Shown: one piece after another, positions 1 through 6,211 of the stretch
Layout: every line of letters starts with the position of its first letter
Numbering within the stretch: the first letter of the stretch is position 1
NCBI GenBank assembly: GCA_016190785.1
Contig: JACPPX010000086.1
Location: 1 to 15,032, forward strand
Reading direction: 5' to 3'
Length of the DNA: 15,032 nucleotides
Origin: Chloroflexota bacterium
GTDB taxonomy: Bacteria > Chloroflexota > Anaerolineae > UBA7937 > JACPPX01
Position numbers and translations under genes: made by a program
The notes under the pieces: model-generated
What the model was told of the DNA's origin: nothing
The model's database searches: none
Seen by the model: the letters and a program-made list of their open reading frames with translations, nothing else

Positions 1-45
1 GCCCCTCTCTTTTGTTTTTGTTATTATGGAGGTAGGAGGTGCTAT

Positions 46-360
46 GTGACCACTGTGAGTGGAAGCCGGACGTTTAATTATACCGGTTCCGCTAAAGAAG
101 GCACAACAATTGTCTATGGAAAAAGCTGGTCAATCAGGGTGTCTGCGGATCAATATACTGCTTTGCTCAAAAGCTTTGACCTTAAAACTGTAGATATTGG
201 AACATCAAGGGATAATCGTCCAAAAGGCAGCCTCGGAGAATGGTTAGGATTAAACGTTTCTCCAGTAGCAATCGCTTCATATGTTGGGCCTATCCTGATT
301 CACGAAGGTTATGCTGAGAAGGCGGATCGGTCAGAGATTAGGTTCTTGGGCAAACTTTAG
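46..360 (+). CDS. Small conserved-looking protein of unknown function
   Basis: Encodes 104 residues from a GTG start. The start is supported by a strong Shine-Dalgarno AGGAGGT at 34-40, 5 nt upstream; the ATG at 44 runs straight into TGA and cannot be used. There is no signal peptide, membrane segment or cysteine. The C-terminal half has a compact motif-like block, GTSRDNRPKGSLGEWLG (about residues 52-68), then a hydrophobic stretch and an Ile/His/Glu-rich end, suggesting a small soluble folded domain. I do not recognise a family with a known function. Base use is visibly more AT-rich than the argF-der genes. The stop codon is 8 nt before the ATG of the VanZ-like gene, so the two are probably co-transcribed. 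The promoter is probably outside the window. Confidence 0.75.
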   Translation: MTTVSGSRTFNYTGSAKEGTTIVYGKSWSIRVSADQYTALLKSFDLKTVDIGTSRDNRPKGSLGEWLGLNVSPVAIASYVGPILIHEGYAEKADRSEIRFLGKL

Positions 361-368
361 GTGTGGTG

Positions 369-731
369 ATGACAAAGACGATTTTGACTCGTTGGGTTCC
401 AGTGGGGGCCTGGATGGCCCTCATCTTTGTGGTTTCTTCTCAACCGGAACTTCCCGGGCCTCCCAATCCTTTGCTTTCCACCTTTGGCCACTTTTTCGAG
501 TACGGAGTCTTGGCTTTGCTCCTCCTTCGAGCAGTGTATCAGTCGGGGAGGGTGGATGTAGGAAGTGCAGTGCTATGGGCAATCGCTATTGTGGCTCTCT
601 ATGCGGCGAGCGATGAATTGCACCAGGCCTTTGTCCCGGGCCGCACTGCGGACATAGGGGATATAGCCTGGGATTTATCAGGAGCCGGAGTAGCGATACT
701 GGCTTGGATTTGGCTTTCGCGGCTAAGGTAA
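369..731 (+). CDS. VanZ-like family integral membrane protein
   Basis: About 120 residues, small and strongly hydrophobic. It shows the VanZ-like pattern: a first membrane segment with W..MALIFVVSSQ near residues 9-25, then HFFEYGVLALLLL (about 41-53), a third hydrophobic segment, and the diagnostic SDELHQAFVPGR block followed by DIGDIAWDLSGAG and a last membrane helix. VanZ of enterococci gives low-level teicoplanin resistance, but most family members have no known role, so resistance should not be inferred. I chose ATG 369 because AGGTG at 359-363 is correctly spaced; the in-frame GTG at 363 and 366 are alternatives. It overlaps no neighbour and ends just before a strong terminator, so it closes a short two-gene unit. 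Confidence 0.85.
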   Translation: MTKTILTRWVPVGAWMALIFVVSSQPELPGPPNPLLSTFGHFFEYGVLALLLLRAVYQSGRVDVGSAVLWAIAIVALYAASDELHQAFVPGRTADIGDIAWDLSGAGVAILAWIWLSRLR

Positions 732-740
732 ATGTCGATC

Positions 741-780
741 ACTGGCCCTGGATTTGTAATCCAGGGCCAGTTTATATTTT
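741..780 (+). terminator. Rho-independent terminator after the VanZ-like gene
   Basis: A perfect 13-bp stem (741-753 with 759-771, core CTGGCCCTGGAT) closes a 5-nt loop and is followed by the T-rich tail TTTATATTTT. The tail favours termination of the plus-strand transcript. The minus-strand scpA gene ends at 779 on the other side, but the sequence after the stem in that direction is not T-rich, so the hairpin is probably not an efficient terminator for scpA. Confidence 0.9.
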
Positions 781-1501
781 ACGCTGCGCGGGCGCGGCGG
801 CGGGGAAAGATGAGGATATCGTCGTAGAGTTGATCCTGGCGGACGGAGATCTTGCGATCCTTGATCAGTTGCAGGATAGCTAAGAAAGTGACGATGATTT
901 CCAGGCGGGAGGTGGCCCCGGCCAAGAGGCTGCGGAAACTCAACTCTCTTTTGCGGACCATCAATTTCTTCAACTCCGCTATTTTCTCCGGGAGGGTGAT
1001 TTTCAGGGGGGCCACGACCTCATCGGCGGAGGCCAGGGGCGGAAACTTAAAAGCCAGTTGCACCATCTTGGCCAGGTCCTGGAGGGAGATGCCCTCCAGA
1101 GGCAAGCCCTTCTTTTTTTCGGGGAAGGGTGCAATACGAGGATAGGCCCGCAACCCTTCATTTTCACGGGCGCGGAGTTCCAGGGCGGCGGCTTTATACC
1201 TTTTGTATTCCAATAGCTTTTGTACTAATTCCTGCCCTATATCCTCCTCCATTTCTTCTTCCACCGCGGGGCGGGGTAGGAGGGCGCGGGACTTGATAAG
1301 CAGGAGTTGCGCCGCTACCAAAATAAACTCGGCCAGGTTTTCAACTTGGATCTTCTCCACCTGGCTTAAATAGGAGAGATACTGATCCGTAACCGTGGCT
1401 AGGGAGACTTGGGTGATCTCCAACTCCTGCTCCTGGATGAGATGGAGCAGGAGGTCTAGGGGCCCTTGAAAAACGGGAAGAATAACTTGATAGACGGACA
1501 T
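779..1501 (-). CDS. scpA: Segregation and condensation protein A (ScpA, kleisin)
   Basis: 240 residues, the normal length for ScpA. ScpA is the kleisin subunit that bridges SMC head domains and recruits ScpB in the SMC-ScpAB condensin, which compacts and segregates the chromosome. The N-terminal signature is clear: FQGPLDLLLHLIQ (about 11-23), QYLSYL, then ENLAEFILVAAQLLLIKSRALLP (split here around residues 54-76), the helical part that binds the SMC neck. An acidic linker (EEEMEED) follows, and the last 70 residues form the winged-helix end (EIIVTFLAILQLIKDRKISV), which binds the SMC cap. The start is ATG at 1501 with no Shine-Dalgarno upstream, while a TATAAT lies 8 nt before it. scpB is not adjacent, although scpA-scpB pairs are common; the gene stands alone here. 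Confidence 0.95.
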   Translation of the reverse strand: MSVYQVILPVFQGPLDLLLHLIQEQELEITQVSLATVTDQYLSYLSQVEKIQVENLAEFILVAAQLLLIKSRALLPRPAVEEEMEEDIGQELVQKLLEYKRYKAAALELRARENEGLRAYPRIAPFPEKKKGLPLEGISLQDLAKMVQLAFKFPPLASADEVVAPLKITLPEKIAELKKLMVRKRELSFRSLLAGATSRLEIIVTFLAILQLIKDRKISVRQDQLYDDILIFPRRRARAA

Positions 1502-1509
1502 TGTTTTTG

Positions 1510-1515
1510 ATTATA
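1510..1515 (-). promoter_or_regulatory. Candidate -10 element for a leaderless scpA transcript
   Basis: On the minus strand a perfect TATAAT occupies 1515-1510, and the scpA ATG begins 9 nt after its last base. Transcription would therefore start at or within a few bases of the ATG. No purine-rich ribosome binding site exists in between (CAAAAACA). No good -35 lies 16-18 nt upstream. Leaderless initiation is inferred, not shown. Confidence 0.45.
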
Positions 1516-1576
1516 TGCTGGTCAAGGCCTACTGGCTACGGGGGCGGCTGAGCCGGCGGATAAATCAGCATCTGGG

Positions 1577-1601
1577 GCCGATGAGCCGTAAGCTCATCGG
1601 C
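1577..1601. repeat. Perfect 10-bp hairpin between scpA and a possible gene remnant
   Basis: GCCGATGAGC (1577-1586) is exactly complementary to GCTCATCGGC (1592-1601) around a 5-nt loop. No T-run follows on either strand, so it is not a classical terminator. It lies 12 bp beyond the stop codon of the possible minus-strand remnant (1613-1759). Nearby, the 14-nt direct repeat GGGGCGGCTGAGCC occurs at 1541-1554 and 1639-1652. Confidence 0.6.
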
Positions 1602-1612
1602 GAAGGGGTAGC

Positions 1613-1759
1613 TCAAGAGCGATGGTGGCGAAAGGGGAGGGGCGGCTGAGCCACTTCGGGGATGACCCGCTGGCGCGTGTCGTAGTAGGGAAGCCGCTCA
1701 GGAAGATAGTAGGTTCGCCAGTTGAGAGGCGGAACACTGAGGGAAGCGGTGTCTAGATC
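1613..1759 (-). pseudogene. Possible C-terminal remnant of a protein gene (unidentified)
   Basis: Reading leftward, an open frame of about 49 codons with no start of its own ends at TGA (1613-1615). The peptide is protein-like, with stretches such as LNWRTYYLPERLPYYD and TRQRVIPEVAQPP, rich in Tyr, Arg and Pro. Upstream the frame runs into the hairpin repeats at 1764-1807, which may have interrupted the original gene. In GC-rich DNA a 49-codon open frame can occur by chance, so this is tentative. I cannot name a family. Confidence 0.25.
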
Positions 1760-1763
1760 CTTC

Positions 1764-1807
1764 CCCCGACTGTGTCGGGGTCAGGATGATCCCGACTAAA
1801 GTCGGGA
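1764..1807. repeat. Two adjacent CCCGAC/GTCGGG hairpin repeats
   Basis: Two small perfect palindromes lie 9 nt apart: arms 1764-1770 / 1774-1780 (CCCCGAC with loop TGT) and arms 1790-1796 / 1801-1807 (TCCCGAC with loop TAAA). The same CCCGAC...GTCGGG core recurs at 11877-11903 with a longer stem. The shared stem with varying loops suggests a dispersed intergenic palindromic repeat family, not unrelated hairpins. Confidence 0.6.
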
Positions 1808-1939
1808 CAGGCATCCTCCCTCACCCTGTGCCTCTCCGCAAAGGGGGCCCGAGGAGGGGATTGGCATTAGCCTCGACCTCAGGCGGCAGGCCCTATTATC
1901 ATCGGATTTGTCGCATTTGACATGAGAGATATCGGGGGA
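1808..1939. other. Gene-free stretch with a C-rich/G-rich imperfect inverted repeat
   Basis: Between the hairpin repeats and the response-regulator promoter there is no convincing gene. At about 1811-1862 a C-rich half (CATCCTCCCTCACCC) faces a G-rich half (CCCGAGGAGGGGA), an imperfect inverted repeat resembling the C-rich/G-rich elements often scattered between genes in GC-rich genomes. The remainder turns AT-rich toward the promoter and contains an extra TTGACA at 1917-1922, exactly 17 bp before the TTGACA used below, with no fitting -10 of its own. Confidence 0.35.
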
Positions 1940-1968
1940 TTGACAAGCCAAGATTAGTATGGTATATT
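1940..1968 (+). promoter_or_regulatory. Sigma70-type promoter of the response-regulator gene
   Basis: A perfect -35 TTGACA (1940-1945), a 17-bp spacer and a -10 TATATT (1963-1968) predict a start near 1975 and a 5' leader of about 38 nt. The leader contains the G-rich ribosome binding site GGAGGGGG (1995-2002). The upstream ATG at 1959 lies inside this promoter and cannot be the translation start. Confidence 0.8.
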
Positions 1969-2012
1969 TGAATGGAAAAAACCTCAAAAACCTCGGAGGG
2001 GGTAAAAACGGA

Positions 2013-2597
2013 ATGGCAAAAAGAAGACGAGCGCTGACAACTGGGCAAGTGGCGGATTACTGTTCAGTACGTCCGGCCACGGTATTCAATTGGGTCAAGG
2101 CCGGGAAACTCAAGGCATATACTACCGCAGGAGGGCATTACCGCATCCGGGTTGAAGATTTTCGAGAGTTCTTAAAGCGACAAAATATCCCTATCGACGA
2201 GGATTTTCTATCTATCCGCCAGGGACGGATTCTCATCGTCGACGATGATACCCAGACGGTGGGGGTTATCCAAAAGGCCCTGGAGAAGGATGACCCGGAA
2301 TACCGGTTCGCCACCGCCAGCGATGGCTACGCGGCGGGAGTGCAGATGGCCAGTTTCCAGCCCGACCTGGTTGTTCTCGACCTGGTAATGCCCAAGATGG
2401 ATGGGTTTGAACTTACGCGGCGGATCAAGAACGATCCTCGCAGCCGGGGCACTAAGGTGTTAGCGGTCACCGCCTACTCCAGTGAGGCGAATATGAAAAA
2501 GGCTCGCGAGGCGGGGGCGGATGAGATCCTGACCAAGCCATTGGATCTGGGGGACCTGCGACAAATGACTCGAGCCCTGCTTCGCGCTGGTCGCTGA
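2013..2597 (+). CDS. Response regulator with N-terminal excisionase/MerR-type HTH
   Basis: 194 residues in two parts. Residues 6-55 form a helix-turn-helix of the MerR/excisionase type (LTTGQVADYCSVRPATVFNW, then GGHYRIRVEDFREFL), which binds DNA. Residues 71-190 are a CheY-like receiver domain with all key residues: acidic pocket D77-D79 in GRILIVDDDT, phosphoacceptor D123 in VVLDLVMPKMDG, T153 in VTAY, and K175-P176. The protein is thus a phosphorylation-controlled DNA-binding regulator with the domains in reverse order to OmpR-type regulators. No histidine kinase is adjacent, so it is an orphan here. Start ATG 2013 follows a G-rich ribosome binding site and lies downstream of the promoter; the longer frame from 1959 is rejected. 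It is monocistronic, with a terminator right after it. Confidence 0.9.
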   Translation: MAKRRRALTTGQVADYCSVRPATVFNWVKAGKLKAYTTAGGHYRIRVEDFREFLKRQNIPIDEDFLSIRQGRILIVDDDTQTVGVIQKALEKDDPEYRFATASDGYAAGVQMASFQPDLVVLDLVMPKMDGFELTRRIKNDPRSRGTKVLAVTAYSSEANMKKAREAGADEILTKPLDLGDLRQMTRALLRAGR

Positions 2598-2628
2598 TAT
2601 ATCCAGACCACATCTGATTTGGGGAAGG

Positions 2629-2652
2629 GGGTGGCGGATGCCACCCTTTTTT
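2629..2652 (+). terminator. Rho-independent terminator after the response regulator
   Basis: A 7-bp stem GGGTGGC/GCCACCC (2629-2635 with 2640-2646) has a 4-nt loop GGAT and is followed at once by six T (2647-2652). It lies 32 nt after the stop codon. Confidence 0.9.
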
Positions 2653-2685
2653 GTTGCGAAGTAGACCCACATGTAGCGATCTGTG

Positions 2686-2827
2686 TTATCCACAAGCAAT
2701 AAAGTATATAAACATAAGAAATCGGAACCTCTAAATGCTAGTGGGTGTTTTACATAATGATGGAATTACATAAGAAAGTGTTGCAGATTAGACATAAGTA
2801 CACTGGTAGGTAAAGAAATGTGGATAA
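2686..2827. promoter_or_regulatory. AT-rich region with two perfect inverted DnaA boxes
   Basis: TTATCCACA, the consensus DnaA box, occurs at 2686-2694 on the plus strand, and its exact reverse complement TGTGGATAA at 2819-2827. The DNA between is strikingly AT-rich compared with the genes on both sides and holds repeated ACATAAG motifs. Perfect boxes in facing orientation around AT-rich DNA are expected at a replication origin, a DnaA-titrating site or a DnaA-regulated promoter. No dnaA, dnaN, gidA or parAB gene is in the window, so an origin is only a possibility. The whole gap 2653-3056 contains no credible gene. Confidence 0.5.
2712..2798. repeat. Four spaced ACATAAG direct repeats between the DnaA boxes
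   Basis: ACATAAG occurs at 2712-2718, 2768-2774 and 2792-2798, with a one-mismatch copy ACATAAT at 2752-2758. Start-to-start distances are 40, 16 and 24 bp. The reverse complement, CTTATGT, shares only the TTAT core with a DnaA box. They could be weak DnaA or regulator sites, or simply a product of AT-rich composition. Confidence 0.35.
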
Positions 2828-2863
2828 GTGAATTGCGCAAAAAAGTCAGCAGATCTGAAGGTG

Positions 2864-2895
2864 GTCGCAACTTAATGTTGTGCCCGTTTTGCGAC
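2864..2895. repeat. Inverted repeat GTCGCAA/TTGCGAC upstream of argF
   Basis: GTCGCAA (2864-2870) and TTGCGAC (2889-2895) form perfect 7-nt arms around an 18-nt centre. The self-complementary TTGCGCAA lies at 2833-2840. Either may be an operator for the downstream transcription unit; nothing in the sequence identifies the protein involved. Confidence 0.3.
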
Positions 2896-2977
2896 TGTAA
2901 ACTTCTAGGTGATGTTACTTTTCTCTAATCCTTGTCTCATAGACATGCAATGTAGTCTCTGTTGCCACGGATTTATC

Positions 2978-3006
2978 TCGTCAAGACAACTTTGTTGTGC
3001 TATACT
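2978..3006 (+). promoter_or_regulatory. Candidate promoter of the argF-der transcription unit
   Basis: An extended -10 (TG at 2998-2999, then C, then TATACT at 3001-3006) is preceded at 17 bp by a weak -35 (TCGTCA, 2978-2983). The predicted start is near 3013, giving a leader of about 44 nt. The spacer holds a small palindrome (ACAAC-TTT-GTTGT, 2986-2998), and the leader holds TCTCTAGAGA (3039-3048) overlapping the ribosome binding site. I see no convincing arginine-repressor box. Confidence 0.5.
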
Positions 3007-3056
3007 GAATATTTGAAACGCTTTCCCTTGTAGGGTGTTCTCTAGAGAGGGCATTG

Positions 3057-3986
3057 ATGAAGCATTTCGTCAGTCTGAGTGATCTCACTCCCCAAGAAGT
3101 ACAAAAACTTTTGGCCCTGGCGTCGCGATTGAAAGAAGAGTGGCGGATGGGAGGCAATAGCCCGCTCCTCGCCGGGAAAACTCTGGGCATGATTTTTCAG
3201 AAGCCCTCGCTCCGCACCCGGGTTTCATTTGAAGTAGGGATGGGGCAACTGGGTGGTCGGGCTTTATACCTCTCCCCGCAGGAAGTGCAGATGGGGCAGC
3301 GGGAGCCAGTGGCCGATGTGGCGCGGGTGTTGAGCCGGTATGTGGATATCATCCTCGCCCGGGTTTTTGCCCATGCGGATATCGAAGAACTGGCCGCTCG
3401 GGCTAGGGTGCCGGTGATCAATGCTCTCTCCGACTACAGTCACCCTTGCCAAGGGCTAAGTGATCTTTTCACAATCCACGAAAAGTTTGGGCGGCTGAAA
3501 GGATTGAAATTGGCTTATGTGGGGGATGGAAACAATGTGGCCCACTCTCTCCTTTTCGCCTCCGGCCTGGTGGGTATGGACATCTCGGTCGCCACTCCGC
3601 GGGGTTTTGAGCCCCACGCCAAAGCCCAGGACCGGGCTAAGGAGTTGGCCCAAGCCAGCGGGAGCCGAATGGAGATCACGAATGATCCCTTAGTCGCAGT
3701 GCAGGGAGCGGATGTAATCTACACCGATGTCTGGACGAGCATGGGCCAGGAAGAGGAAAGAGAAAAAAGGAAACCGATTTTTACCCTCTATCAGATAAAT
3801 CGCCAACTCTTGGAGAAAAGTGAGGGCCAACCCCTGGTCATGCACCCCCTTCCTGCCCATCGCGGAGAAGAGATCACCTCTGAGATCCTGGAGGGTCCCC
3901 TCTCCATCGTTTACGATCAGGCCGAGAATCGGATGCATTTGCAAAAGGCCATCCTGGTCGGCCTCCTCCGTCCTGAGGAGTTGTAG
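3057..3986 (+). CDS. argF: Ornithine carbamoyltransferase
   Basis: 309 residues, the usual size. It transfers the carbamoyl group of carbamoyl phosphate to ornithine to give citrulline, the sixth step of arginine synthesis, in the cytoplasm. Carbamoyl-phosphate motifs are present: SLRTR at 51-55 and HPCQ at 129-132. The ornithine side shows GDGNN (156-160), D224 in TDVW and the SMG loop at 228-230, which separates it from aspartate carbamoyltransferase. The position normally occupied by HCLP reads HPLP (263-266), so the cysteine that contacts ornithine in classical enzymes is proline here; the following AHRGEE is typical. The chosen start is ATG 3057, behind AGAGAGGG; TTG 3054 is possible. 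No other arginine gene is near. The stop overlaps the next start by one base, so the TPR protein is translationally linked. Confidence 0.93.
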   Translation: MKHFVSLSDLTPQEVQKLLALASRLKEEWRMGGNSPLLAGKTLGMIFQKPSLRTRVSFEVGMGQLGGRALYLSPQEVQMGQREPVADVARVLSRYVDIILARVFAHADIEELAARARVPVINALSDYSHPCQGLSDLFTIHEKFGRLKGLKLAYVGDGNNVAHSLLFASGLVGMDISVATPRGFEPHAKAQDRAKELAQASGSRMEITNDPLVAVQGADVIYTDVWTSMGQEEEREKRKPIFTLYQINRQLLEKSEGQPLVMHPLPAHRGEEITSEILEGPLSIVYDQAENRMHLQKAILVGLLRPEEL

Positions 3987-6208
3987 TGTCTGGAAACAAA
4001 ACTGTCTATGAACTTGCCCTGGAAAAGGGCCACAGCCACGCCTGGGAAGAGGATTGGCAGCGAGCCGCAGAGGAATACCGGAGGGCAGCAGAGGAGTTTC
4101 CTGAGGACCCTCAAACGCACCGCGCCATGGGCTGGGTCCTTTTCCGGGCGGGGAGGCTGCGGGAAGCGCTAAGCGCCTACCGCCAGGTTGTGGAACTCCA
4201 GCCCCAAGACCTTGCCGCGCAGCGGCGTTTGGTAGAGATCTATCTCGGGCTGGGCCGTACTCGGGAGGCCCAAGAAGCCTTGCTCTCCCTTGCCGAGCTC
4301 CTCAAAGAGGGAGGGGATGAAACAGGGTTATTAGAGGCTCTACAGCAGGCGGTGAGGCTGGATCCCAGTAATCGGCTGGCCCTGGAGCGCTTAGCCCAGG
4401 AATATATCGCCCAAGGAGACCCGCGGGAGGGGGCCTCGCGGTATGTCCGCCTGGCTCAGCTTTTGCAAGAGGACGGCGAAATTCAGAGGGCAATGGAATT
4501 TGTCCGCCAGGCTATCCAGCTTGATCGGGAGAATGAAGAGGCCCGTCAACTCCTGCTTCGCCTTTCCCAAGTGGAATCTACAATTTCCCCCACCGAAGAA
4601 ATGGGACTGGCCGGTCCCCCGGGACCAGCCACAGAAGGTTTGGCGGCACTGCAAAGTAGGATCCGGGAGCTGATTAGGCAGGAGGAGTCTTCCTGGCTGG
4701 AAGCTCCGGGGGAGCGGCTCCCCGAGGTTATATCCCTCCGCCAAGCCCTGGATCTCCAGCGAGAGGGAAAGTTGAGTGAGGCTTTGCGCCAATATGCGCA
4801 GGCCCTCTCCGGAAGTTTGGCTTTGGAGGAGATTGAGATCGCCCGCGGTTTTCTCTACGCCAGGATGGGGGATTGTGCCCAAGCCAAGGAACTCCTTGCC
4901 CGCCACGCCGATTCGGAGTATGCCCCGGCGATCAATCATGCCCTGGGCGAATGCTTCCTGGGGAAAAGCGGCCCGCAGGAGGCGCTGCCCTATTTACTTG
5001 ATGCACTAAAACTTTTGGAATTGGGATTTGCTTCCCCGGCCCAAGTTCCCTTGCTCCGCCTATCCTATGAAGTTTTGCAACGGGAATACCATGAATCGCG
5101 AGGCGGTAGGATGGTGCGGCGTATGGCCTACCGGCTCTCCGGGCTGATGGGGAGTGAGGATTGGGAGAGTGTAATTTCCGGAATGAGGCGCCATCTGGAT
5201 GCCCTGGCCGCCACCGGGATAGCCATCCCTATCGCCGAGGTGCTGGAATTGCCGCGGGATGAGGAATTTATGGCCACCCTTGCTCAGATCTTGGCAGCAC
5301 TGGAGAAACTGGAATATTTCACCGCATTGGAAGAAGTCCATCGGGCGGTAGAGATCTGGGGTGATTACCTGCCCCTCCATGCCCTCTCCGCGGAGATCCT
5401 AGCCCAGGGAGGGAGAATTGGAGAGGCAGTGGAAAAGTATGTGAACATCGCTCGCGCCTATCAGTTCCGTTCCGATAATGAGCGCGCTCGCGCAGCTTAC
5501 GCCCGGGCAATGGCTTTGGCCCCTCAGGAAGTGGGGATCCAACGGAAGCTTCTTGATCTCTTGGCTGAGCAAGGGAATATGGAAGAGGCTCTGGAAGGAT
5601 ATCTAAACCTGGGACAAACCTACGAGCAATTAGGAAGAAGTGACGATGCCCTGCGGGCCTACCGCGAGGGGTTGGAGTTGGCGAATGAGACCACCGACTC
5701 TGTGAAGTGGCGGGCCAAATTCTTGCATCGCCTGGCCGATCTCCAGAACCAACTGGGCGCCTGGCGAGATGCCCTGGCCCTTTATAGCGAGGTAAAACAA
5801 CTTGCCCCCCAGAATGAGGAGGCAAGAGGCGCCCTGGTCTCTCTCCATCTGCAGTTGGGTGACCCTGATGCTGCCCGCAAAGAACTGGATGAGATTTTGG
5901 ACCATTATGAGAAACGGGAGGAGATGGGCCAGGCCGCAGAACTTTTACAGCGGCTCCTGGATGCCCACCCCGAAACGGATGAGATAGGGATGGCCCTGCG
6001 GGAAAGATTGGCCGCGGCCTATATTCGGCTGGGGATGGCCTCGCGAGCGGTACCCATCTTGGATGCCCTGGGGGGTATGCAATTAGATGCTGGAAGGCGG
6101 GATAAGGCTCGGGAAACCATTGAGCGGATCATCGCCCTGGAGCCGGAGAATGTGGAGGAATACCGCAAGTTGCTGACTGAACTCTCGCGGGATGAGGAGC
6201 AAAGATAA
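3986..6208 (+). CDS. Large tetratricopeptide-repeat protein of unknown role
   Basis: 740 residues, acidic, mostly paired helices. TPR-like units (patterns such as AxxxYRxAxExxPxDPxxHxxxGxxxxxxGxxxEA) fill about residues 18-195. A Pro/Gly-containing linker with few repeats follows (about 196-245), then a further helical block (247-370) and a dense TPR array from about 425 to the end. There is no signal peptide, membrane helix or enzyme motif, so it is probably a cytoplasmic scaffold binding other proteins. The GTG start overlaps the argF stop (TAGTG) and has GAGGAG 5 nt upstream. It ends 3 nt before cdaA. Its place between argF and cdaA suggests a link to cell-envelope or c-di-AMP functions, but that is inference from position only. 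Confidence 0.85.
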   Translation: MSGNKTVYELALEKGHSHAWEEDWQRAAEEYRRAAEEFPEDPQTHRAMGWVLFRAGRLREALSAYRQVVELQPQDLAAQRRLVEIYLGLGRTREAQEALLSLAELLKEGGDETGLLEALQQAVRLDPSNRLALERLAQEYIAQGDPREGASRYVRLAQLLQEDGEIQRAMEFVRQAIQLDRENEEARQLLLRLSQVESTISPTEEMGLAGPPGPATEGLAALQSRIRELIRQEESSWLEAPGERLPEVISLRQALDLQREGKLSEALRQYAQALSGSLALEEIEIARGFLYARMGDCAQAKELLARHADSEYAPAINHALGECFLGKSGPQEALPYLLDALKLLELGFASPAQVPLLRLSYEVLQREYHESRGGRMVRRMAYRLSGLMGSEDWESVISGMRRHLDALAATGIAIPIAEVLELPRDEEFMATLAQILAALEKLEYFTALEEVHRAVEIWGDYLPLHALSAEILAQGGRIGEAVEKYVNIARAYQFRSDNERARAAYARAMALAPQEVGIQRKLLDLLAEQGNMEEALEGYLNLGQTYEQLGRSDDALRAYREGLELANETTDSVKWRAKFLHRLADLQNQLGAWRDALALYSEVKQLAPQNEEARGALVSLHLQLGDPDAARKELDEILDHYEKREEMGQAAELLQRLLDAHPETDEIGMALRERLAAAYIRLGMASRAVPILDALGGMQLDAGRRDKARETIERIIALEPENVEEYRKLLTELSRDEEQR

Positions 6209-6211
6209 AAA

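Noticed and set aside
1541..1652. A structured RNA gene (RNase P, SRP or 6S RNA) in the scpA upstream region
   Set aside because: Hairpins are present but none of the conserved cores of these RNAs could be recognised.
1959..2012. Longer N-terminus of the response regulator starting at ATG 1959
   Set aside because: That ATG lies within the promoter spacer; the HTH domain begins after ATG 2013, which has a ribosome binding site.
3005..3025. Arginine-repressor (ARG box) site before argF
   Set aside because: CTGAATATTTGAAACG resembles one half only loosely and is not palindromic.
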